Assembly: GCA_905373605.1 (NCBI GenBank)
Contig: CAJPTO010000064.1
Span: forward strand, 1 to 13,756
Length of the DNA stretch: 13,756 bases
Source of the DNA: an uncultured Prevotella sp.
Lineage (GTDB): Bacteria > Bacteroidota > Bacteroidia > Bacteroidales > Bacteroidaceae
Reading direction: 5' to 3'
A program made the translations under genes and the position numbers. The notes under the pieces are model-generated. The model had not been told where the DNA came from. It saw only the letters and a list, made by a program, of their open reading frames with translations, and ran no database searches. Of this stretch, positions 5,733 through 12,800 are shown in pieces. Position 1 is the stretch's first letter, and each line of letters opens with the position of its first letter.

Positions 5733-8081
5733 ATGAAACCTTTTCGCAAGGCTGAACTAACGCTGGCCGCCTTTGCCCTTACCCTCGGAGCAAAAGCACA
5801 ACAAGCAGAGGTTAACGCAAAAGTAATTGATGAGCGCGGACAGCCCATCGAGTTTGTTACAGTGGCCTTGAAGAATGCACAAGGCGGCTATGTGCAGGGC
5901 TGCCTCACTGAAGCCGACGGCTTTTTCCACATCAAAGCCGACAAGGGCACATACGTTTTGCACCTCTCCCACATCGGACATAACAGCCTGCAACAAGACA
6001 TCACCCTGGAAGAAGGCGAAAAACGCACCCTACCCAACATCGTTTTGCGCGACAGCACCAACACGTTGCACGAGATTACCGTGCAAAGCAAGCGGCCACT
6101 TATCAGACGCGAGCTAGACAGGATTGTGTTTAATGCCGAACGACTGAACGTTGCTGCCGTAAATTTTCTCGACGTGTTGCAGTCTACACCGGGCGTATTG
6201 GTGAGCGACGACGGCATCAGCATGGTGGGAAAAGGCAGCGTGCTGTTTCTTATGAATGGCCGCGAGATGAAGATGAGCGGCAAAGAACTGGTGGTTTACC
6301 TGCGTTCGCTGCCTGCAAACTCGCTGCAATCGGTGGAGGTAATGACCACCCCACCAGCCAAATACAGTGCAGTGGGCGATGCTGGCATCATCAACCTCGT
6401 GGTGAAGAAGCGGCCTTCCGACTATCTTGGCGCAACCCTTACCGATGTGCTTTCCATCAAGGAACGGGGCTATAACGATGCCAGTGCCAGCCTGCAATTC
6501 AACAAAGGCAAGCTACAAAGCCAACTTGTGCTGGGTTTGGGCACAGGAAATTCTTATTACGACTGGAAGACAGCGGTGGAATATCCCACAGAACGTTGGC
6601 AAACAGACTACACAAGGGTGAAGTCGAACCGCTATCGCGACGGCATTTTATACCTAGATTACGACTTCACTAAAGACTTAACGCTGGGCGGAATGGCCTA
6701 TTACATGAACCTAGACCCCAGTGCCGACCTCGTTTCTGATACGCGAGCCGTGGACAATAACGGAAACTTGACGAAGCATTACATCACTTCTAACTTTGCC
6801 AACAGACGACTAAAGCAATTTAACTCCAACATACACTTCGACCATAAGAACATCGGAAAGGGCGGAACGCTTGCCATTGATGCCGACTACATTAATTATA
6901 AGGTGAACGACCACGAGGAATTGCTCACCACGGGCGGCGAAAACATGCAATACTTGAAACATCCATCGTGCAACATCGACATCTATTCGGGCAAGGCAGA
7001 CGTGGAATTGCCTTTCACAAAAGGGCGAACCACCTTCGGTTGTGCCTTTTCACACACGCGAACAGACAGCCGACTGGTGTACGAAAGGCAGAATATCGGT
7101 GCTAATCTCGACGACCACTTCATCTTCAAGGAGAATGTGGCGGCTGCATACGCCGGCATTACCTATCGCCTGAACGACAAAATATCGGCCAAAGCGGGTC
7201 TGCGAGGCGAGTTTGCACATACCGATGGCCTGGCCGTTACAGGCGAAAGAACCAAGAAAAACCGACTGGACCTCTTCCCTACTGCCTATTTCAGTTATGC
7301 TTGGAACGAAGAAAGTGTGTTGAGTGCAAGCTTTTCGGGCCGCATTCAACGCCCCAATTACAGCGACATCAACCCCTTTGTGGAACACGTAGACGCACAT
7401 AACATCACCACGGGCAACCCTACTTTGCTGCCCGAAAAGTCGTATACGGCCGAAATTGGCTACACATACAAGAACTTTTCCATCACGGGAAGCGGACGAT
7501 TGAGAAACAATGTGATAGACGATTTCATCGAAATAGACAACGCCACGAAGATGGTTAGGAGCACCAACACCAACATGCTGCGCAACAACTCTTACAGCCT
7601 AGGGGCGACATACAACTTCGACAGCTGCCCTTGGTTCGACAGTTACCTCGACATTTACCTTTTCCACATCGACTCGAAGCCTTTAAAAGGCATAAACCTA
7701 GCGCGAACCCATAAGACGGCGGGCATGTTCTACCTGAACAACAACATTTATTTCAACCGCTCCAAGACGTTTCTCTGCAACTGGTGGGCGCAATATAACA
7801 CCGCTGAAAAAAACGCTTCAGACGCTGCCGATGCTTGGTATCGGTTGGATTTAAACCTCAAGTGGCTGCTGTTCAACAAACGTTTGGCCATTGGCGGCGA
7901 GATGATGAGCCTCATTGCCTCGCATCGACGGGTGCATTCGGTGAGCAATGGTGCAACAAGAACTGTAGACTATCCGCCTTTTCGTGCGTTCAAGCTGTCG
8001 TTTACCTATAGCTTCGGGCAGAAACTAAAAGACAACAGCCGCACGCGAAGCAACGATGCGCTGCAAGACAGGCTTCCATAA
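5733..8081 (+). CDS. TonB-dependent-receptor-like outer-membrane beta-barrel protein with carboxypeptidase-like regulatory domain
   Basis: The start is set at the ATG at 5733, which begins a good signal peptide (MKPFRKAELT then LAAFALTLGAKA, cleavage before QQ). The frame stays open upstream to 5523, but that stretch only translates the CTAG array into Pro-Arg-Asn-type repeats. The protein has 782 residues. About 25-107 is a carboxypeptidase regulatory-like beta-sandwich (AKVIDERGQPIEFVTVAL, SHIGHNSLQ). LHEITVQSKRP at ~112-122 resembles the TonB-box linker, about 130-227 is the plug (FLDVLQSTPGVLVSDDG, FLMNGREM, AKYSAVGDAGIINLVVKK), and the rest is barrel strands ending FKLSFTYSFGQ plus a short polar tail. 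It resembles the 'outer membrane protein beta-barrel family' rather than SusC, and no SusD follows it. The cargo is unknown. It may be co-transcribed with the M64 gene or driven from within the repeat-bearing leader. Confidence 0.9.
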   Translation: MKPFRKAELTLAAFALTLGAKAQQAEVNAKVIDERGQPIEFVTVALKNAQGGYVQGCLTEADGFFHIKADKGTYVLHLSHIGHNSLQQDITLEEGEKRTLPNIVLRDSTNTLHEITVQSKRPLIRRELDRIVFNAERLNVAAVNFLDVLQSTPGVLVSDDGISMVGKGSVLFLMNGREMKMSGKELVVYLRSLPANSLQSVEVMTTPPAKYSAVGDAGIINLVVKKRPSDYLGATLTDVLSIKERGYNDASASLQFNKGKLQSQLVLGLGTGNSYYDWKTAVEYPTERWQTDYTRVKSNRYRDGILYLDYDFTKDLTLGGMAYYMNLDPSADLVSDTRAVDNNGNLTKHYITSNFANRRLKQFNSNIHFDHKNIGKGGTLAIDADYINYKVNDHEELLTTGGENMQYLKHPSCNIDIYSGKADVELPFTKGRTTFGCAFSHTRTDSRLVYERQNIGANLDDHFIFKENVAAAYAGITYRLNDKISAKAGLRGEFAHTDGLAVTGERTKKNRLDLFPTAYFSYAWNEESVLSASFSGRIQRPNYSDINPFVEHVDAHNITTGNPTLLPEKSYTAEIGYTYKNFSITGSGRLRNNVIDDFIEIDNATKMVRSTNTNMLRNNSYSLGATYNFDSCPWFDSYLDIYLFHIDSKPLKGINLARTHKTAGMFYLNNNIYFNRSKTFLCNWWAQYNTAEKNASDAADAWYRLDLNLKWLLFNKRLAIGGEMMSLIASHRRVHSVSNGATRTVDYPPFRAFKLSFTYSFGQKLKDNSRTRSNDALQDRLP

Positions 8082-8383
8082 GTGGGCGAAAGGCCGCCAT
8101 TGGCCAACAACTGCAAAGCAATTGCGCTGCGGTTAGGGCTGAACAGGAAGCGAAAACACCCCACCCCCGCCGTCTGATGCGCCAAAAAGCCGCAGCCAAC
8201 AACGCTTTCAGCCCAGCCCAAACCGCAAAATAAGCACCTGCTCGTAAGAAAGAGAGGCCCATTTTGGTGCGTTGTCATTGCACATTCATCTATGAACAAA
8301 GCCAACTCCGCACGCTTTAGCCCTCGCTTATTCCGACGTTTTGCCTACCTTTGTAGCTTCAAAGACAAACGTTTACCACATCA
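8082..8383. other. Intergenic gap; only a promoter box recognised
   Basis: This 302-base gap separates the beta-barrel gene from the acyltransferase gene. Reading both strands I see no credible gene, no tandem repeat and no strong terminator. There is an 8-base palindrome GCAATTGC at 8118-8125 and a weak GGCC...GGCC pair at 8091-8104, neither convincing. The promoter box at 8346 is listed separately. Confidence 0.6.
8346..8353 (+). promoter_or_regulatory. Bacteroidota-type -7 box (TACCTTTG) for the acyltransferase gene
   Basis: TACCTTTG matches the Bacteroidota primary-sigma -7 consensus TAnnTTTG exactly and lies 30 bases before the ATG at 8384, which would leave a short leader. A good TTG -33 element is not evident at the usual ~20-base spacing (the sequence there is GCTTAT), so the call rests on the -7 box and its position. 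Confidence 0.6.
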
Positions 8384-9511
8384 ATGAACGCAAACAGCAC
8401 CCCAGCGGCGGCATTTACCGACACCAAACCGCACTATCACCTGCTCGACGGACTGCGCGGCGTTGCTGCCCTCTCCGTTATCTGTTACCACATCGGCGAA
8501 GCTTTCGCCACAAGCTACGCCGACCAAGCTGTCAATCACGGCTATTTGGCTGTCGATTTCTTCTTCATGCTCTCGGGTTTCGTTATCGGATATGCCTACG
8601 ACGACCGCCGACACACGATGGGTATCTGGGCTTTTGCCAAGCGAAGGCTCATCCGCTTGCACCCCATGCTCGTGATGGGCGCACTGCTTGGCGCACTGAT
8701 GTTCTACACCCAAGGGTGCGAACATTGGAAAGTGTCGGAGGTTTCCATCGGTCTTTTGGCCTTTGCCACGCTGCTCAACATGTTTCTTGTGCCAGCTTGG
8801 AGCAGCGTAGAGGTACGCGGTTTTGGCGAGATTTTCCCACTCAACGGCCCCACGTGGTCGCTGTTCTACGAGTATATCGCCAACATCGCCTATGCCTTGG
8901 CCATACGAAAGCTGCCCACACGTTGGCTCGCCGTGCTGGTTTTCGCCACTGGCGGCGCACTGTTTGGCTACGCCTTGACCAACGCCGACGGCACATTAGG
9001 GGCAGGATGGACCTTTGCCAACGGAGGATTTTGGGGCGGACTTCTCCGCGTTATGTTTGCTTTCCCAGCCGGATTGCTGCTCTCGCGCGTGTTCAGCAAG
9101 CGCAAAGTGCGCGGTGCTTTCTGGTGGTGTGGCGCGGCAATCGTTGTTGTTGCCGCCCTTCCGCGCATAGGTGGTGCCGAACATTTTTGGGCAAACGGCA
9201 TGTACGATGCACTCTGCGTGCTGCTTGTCTTCCCACTTGTGGTGTGGATGGGCGCGTCTGGCCGCACCACCGATGCCCTGTCAACGCGCGTATGCAACTT
9301 CCTTGGCGACATTTCTTATCCGCTTTACATTGTTCATTACCCCTTCATTTACACTTATTATGCATGGGTGAAGAACAACAATCTCTCCTTCATGCAAACC
9401 ATTCCGCAAGCCTTAGCCATCGTCTTTGGCTGCATTGTCCTCGCTTGGTTATGCCTTAAGTTCTACGACATGCCCGTAAGGCGGTGGCTACAAAAGTGGA
9501 GTCTGAAATAG
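8384..9511 (+). CDS. Acyltransferase 3 family (OafA/YrhL-like) integral membrane acyltransferase
   Basis: This 375-residue polytopic membrane protein has the hallmarks of the acyltransferase-3 family. The N-terminal motif is LLDGLRGVAALSVICYH (Asp22, Arg25, His36), where the conserved Arg and His are expected to be functional. FFFMLSGFVIGYAYDDR follows, then KRRLIRLHPMLV, PTWSLFYEY with the conserved Trp-Ser and Glu, several further hydrophobic helices, and ISYPLYIVHYPFIY before the last helix, ending in a basic tail (PVRRWLQKWSLK). Known role: such proteins acylate, often O-acetylate, extracytoplasmic sugars such as lipopolysaccharide O-antigen, capsule, exopolysaccharide or peptidoglycan. 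The acceptor here cannot be told, because no glycosyltransferase or polysaccharide gene adjoins it. It appears to be a single-gene transcription unit with its own promoter box. An ORF in another frame (8341-9459) is a shadow without membrane-protein character. Confidence 0.93.
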   Translation: MNANSTPAAAFTDTKPHYHLLDGLRGVAALSVICYHIGEAFATSYADQAVNHGYLAVDFFFMLSGFVIGYAYDDRRHTMGIWAFAKRRLIRLHPMLVMGALLGALMFYTQGCEHWKVSEVSIGLLAFATLLNMFLVPAWSSVEVRGFGEIFPLNGPTWSLFYEYIANIAYALAIRKLPTRWLAVLVFATGGALFGYALTNADGTLGAGWTFANGGFWGGLLRVMFAFPAGLLLSRVFSKRKVRGAFWWCGAAIVVVAALPRIGGAEHFWANGMYDALCVLLVFPLVVWMGASGRTTDALSTRVCNFLGDISYPLYIVHYPFIYTYYAWVKNNNLSFMQTIPQALAIVFGCIVLAWLCLKFYDMPVRRWLQKWSLK

Positions 9512-9516
9512 TTGTT

Positions 9517-9604
9517 GAGTTTATGAGTTAATGAGTTTATAAGTGGACAAGTTAACTCATTAACGAGCAGACAAGTTAACGAATTGATGGACTAACAAGT
9601 TCAA
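9517..9604. repeat. 11-unit degenerate tandem array, 8-bp period, GAGTTAAT/AAGTTAAC type
   Basis: Starting six bases after the acyltransferase stop codon, the sequence splits into consecutive octamers: GAGTTTAT, GAGTTAAT, GAGTTTAT, AAGTGGAC, AAGTTAAC, TCATTAAC, GAGCAGAC, AAGTTAAC, GAATTGAT, GGACTAAC, AAGTTCAA. Most end in AT or AC and share (A/G)AGTTAA-like content. Two contain the palindrome GTTAAC. The degeneracy suggests an old or diversifying array. Function is unknown. Confidence 0.75.
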
Positions 9605-9619
9605 AAGCTGGCTGGTTTT

Positions 9620-9639
9620 GGCAACATAACCATGTTGCC
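9620..9639. repeat. Perfect inverted repeat, 8-bp stem, 4-nt loop
   Basis: GGCAACAT, then the spacer AACC, then ATGTTGCC. It is followed by C rather than a T run, so it is not a standard terminator on the + strand, and its complement lacks a T run as well. Lying ~70 bases upstream of the helicase promoter box, it could be an operator for a dimeric regulator or an RNA hairpin at the end of the acyltransferase transcript. Confidence 0.6.
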
Positions 9640-9707
9640 CAACGCTGGAATTTCGCGTATGTCGTAAAGAAACGGGGTAACATGATGGTTATTAGCTCGT
9701 TTTTATG

Positions 9708-9715
9708 TAACTTTG
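9708..9715 (+). promoter_or_regulatory. Bacteroidota-type -7 box (TAACTTTG) for the helicase fusion gene
   Basis: TAACTTTG matches TAnnTTTG exactly. The -33 region ~20 bases upstream reads TGGTTA, a poor match to TTG. Transcription would begin near 9720, giving a ~20-base leader to an ATG at 9740 or a ~100-base leader to the ATG at 9824. Confidence 0.55.
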
Positions 9716-9823
9716 CCCTTGTTCAAAAGGCAAAGTGGGATGCCGTTTGCACATCCCCGTGTGCCAAGCACTAGGCAATGGCGCGACAACTGCCTGCCAA
9801 AACGTTACCATCGTATTGAATTT

Positions 9824-12800
9824 ATGCCTATATGGAACAGACTTTCGGCTGGAAAAGGCACCGAAGATGCGCGCAACATCGGCGGTAACGAACCCACACG
9901 CCCAACACCCAACCCAAAGTTTTACGCCTTTATCGATGCCGAAATTGGCCTGAAAGACCATCGCGTACACGACATTGGCGCACTAAGATACGATGGAGCG
10001 ACTTTTCATCAGCCATCCAAAGCACAACTAATCGACTTTCTTAGCAGCGTGGACTTCGTCTGCGGACACAACATTGTGCACCACGACGCCAAGTATCTCT
10101 TCGGCGAAGACGATGCCCAACGATGGCAATTGGTAGACACGCTCTACCTCTCGCCATTGCTTTTTCCCGAACGACCTTATCATCGGCTTGTGAAAGACGA
10201 CAAGCTTATGGTAGACGAACTGAACAATCCCGTTAACGATTGCGAGAAAGCCAAGGCGTTGTTAGACGACGAAATGGCGCATTGGCAACTGCTGCCTGCC
10301 CACAAACGCCGACTTTATGCCGCATTGCTGTGGGGAAAGAGCGAGTTCGAGGGCTTCTTACGCATGGTGGGAGCAGAGCAAACAGCCGAAAACCTGCCCC
10401 AACTCATCGCCGAGCACTATGCCGAAAAGCTGTGCAGCCACGCCCCACTGGCCGCACTTGCCGAGCAATACCCTTGCGAACTGGCCTACGCTTTGGCCCT
10501 AATAGACACCTCCGACCAGCGTTCGGTAACTCCTGGCTGGGTTTTATACAATTATCCTGCAACAGAATACGTGGTGAAACAGCTTCGCCACACCCCCTGC
10601 AAGCAAGGTTGCGCCTATTGCAACGCGCATTTGGACATCGTGAGAAGCCTTGAAACCCACTTCGGCTATCACCAGTTTCGTACCTACGAGGGCGAACCCC
10701 TGCAACAACGAGCCGTTGAAGCGGCGGTGCAAGGCCAGTCGTTGCTGGCCATTTTCCCAACTGGTGGCGGCAAGTCGCTCACGTTCCAGTTGCCGGCACT
10801 GATGGCTGGCACGGCCATGCACGGGCTAACGGTGGTCATTTCGCCCTTGCAGTCGCTCATGAAAGACCAAGTGGACAACCTTTCTGAACGCGGAATAACC
10901 GATGCCGTGAGCATAAACGGGCTGCTCGACCCCATATCGCGCGCCTCATCCATTGAACGCGTGCAAGATGGAAGCGCGTCTTTGCTCTACATCTCGCCCG
11001 AAATGCTACGTTCCAAAACCATCGAACGCATGCTTTCCATGCGCCATGTGGTGCGTTTTGTGATAGACGAGGCCCATTGCCTCTCGTCTTGGGGACAAGA
11101 TTTCAGGGTAGACTACCTCTATATCGGCAAGTTCATCCGCCGTCTTCAAGAGCAAAAACACACCCAACAGCCCATCCCCGTATCGTGTTTCACGGCAACG
11201 GCCAAGCAAAAGGTGGTGCAAGACATCTGCGATTACTTTCAGCAGACGCTGGGATTAAAGCTGGAACTCTACGCTTCGACCGCCACACGCACCAACTTAA
11301 GGTACAGTGTGGTGCATGCCGACGATGCAAACGACAAGTATTCCAAGCTCCGGGCACTGGTGGCAGAAGACAATTGCCCCACCATTGTGTATGTGTCGCG
11401 CACCAAACGCACACGCGAACTGGCCGCAAAGCTCACACGCGACGGCTATGAAGCATTGCCTTTCAACGGCAAGATGGATGCAGACGAAAAGACACACAAC
11501 CAAGAAGCCTTCATGAACGATGACGTTCGCATCATTGTTGCCACATCGGCCTTCGGCATGGGCGTTGACAAGAAAGACGTAGGACTGGTGGTTCACTACG
11601 ACATTTCCGACTCCCTAGAGAACTATGTGCAAGAAGCAGGCCGCGCAGGACGCGACCCTAGCCTCAACGCCAAGTGCTATGTGCTGTACAGCGATAACGA
11701 TTTGGACAAGCATTTCGTTCTGCTTAACCAAACGAAACTCAGCATCAGCGAGATACAACAGGTGTGGAAAGCGGTGAAATCGTTTACCCGACAACGTCCC
11801 AACATCAATTGTTCGGCCCTTGAAATAGCCCGACAAGCTGGTTGGGACGACGGTGTGGGCGACATCGAAACGCGTGTTCGCACCGCTTTGGCCGCCTTGG
11901 AAGAGGCTGGTTACTTAGTGAGGGGCAGCAACGTGCCGCATGTTTATGCCACTGGCATCACCGTTTGCAACATGAACGAGGCTCGAATGCGCATCGAAGC
12001 ATCACTGCTCTTCGACGACAACGAAAGGGAAAAGGCTGCCCGGATTATCAAATCGCTCATCTCTAAAAAGCATATCGCCAAGGCACAAGATACTGAAGCC
12101 GAGAGCAGAATAGACTACCTGGCCGACACTCTGGGCATTCCAAAGGCAGAAATAATGTCGGTTGTGGTGCGTATGCGCCAAGAAGGCATCCTCGCCGACA
12201 GCAAAGACATGCTGGCTTACCTGCGCGACACGGGCGAAAACGAAAGAAAATCAAACACGTTGCTCGAACGATTTGCCCGACTGGAGCAACACTTGCTCGG
12301 CCAATTGCACAGCGAACCGCTTGTCACTACCTACAAACAACTGAACGACAACGCCGTGAAAAGCGGGATAAGCAGTGCCACGGAGAAAGACATTCGCACG
12401 CTGCTCTACTTTCTTACCATCAAAGGATATACGCGAAAGAAAGAAAACGCCGCCCGATACCTTCAGCTAACACCCCTGGCAGATGCCGAAGCCATCGTGC
12501 GCCGCTTCGAAAGGCGGCTGCAAGTGTGCCGCTTTGCCGTGGAATGGCTTTATGCCTTGGTGCAGAAAAGCGCGCCGACAACCACCGACAACGTGCCTGT
12601 GCAGTTCTCGGTGGTGCGTTTGCTCAACGACATCAAGGCGCAAGGGCAAGGACTTTTCAGCTCGCTGGCCGACTTGCAGATAGAAGAGGTGGAAGAGTCG
12701 CTGCTTTATCTGGCCAAGATTGGCGCGTTGAAGCTCGACGGAGGCTTCCTCGTGATATACAATGCCATGAGCATTCGCCGCACAAAAGACAACCGCATGC

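Larger units (their letters stand above)
9512..9823. other. Intergenic gap with 8-bp array, inverted repeat and promoter
   Basis: This 312-base stretch lies between the acyltransferase stop and the chosen helicase start. It holds the 8-bp degenerate array (9517-9604), a 20-base inverted repeat (9620-9639) and a TAnnTTTG promoter box (9708-9715), each listed separately. An in-frame ATG at 9740 would extend the helicase by 28 residues into this gap. A 72-codon ORF at 9735-9953 in another frame overlaps the helicase start and looks spurious. Confidence 0.7.

Noticed and set aside
8341..9459. 372-codon + strand ORF in another frame
   Set aside because: Overlaps almost all of the acyltransferase gene; the translation is Arg/His/Cys-rich without membrane segments, whereas the 8384-9511 frame has clear family motifs.
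9735..9953. 72-codon ORF near the helicase start
   Set aside because: Out of frame with, and overlapping, the exonuclease domain; no motif or independent initiation support.
10598..10621. Radical SAM CX3CX2C signature
   Set aside because: The spacing matches, but there is no surrounding SAM-binding barrel pattern; the cluster sits in a linker between nuclease and helicase domains.
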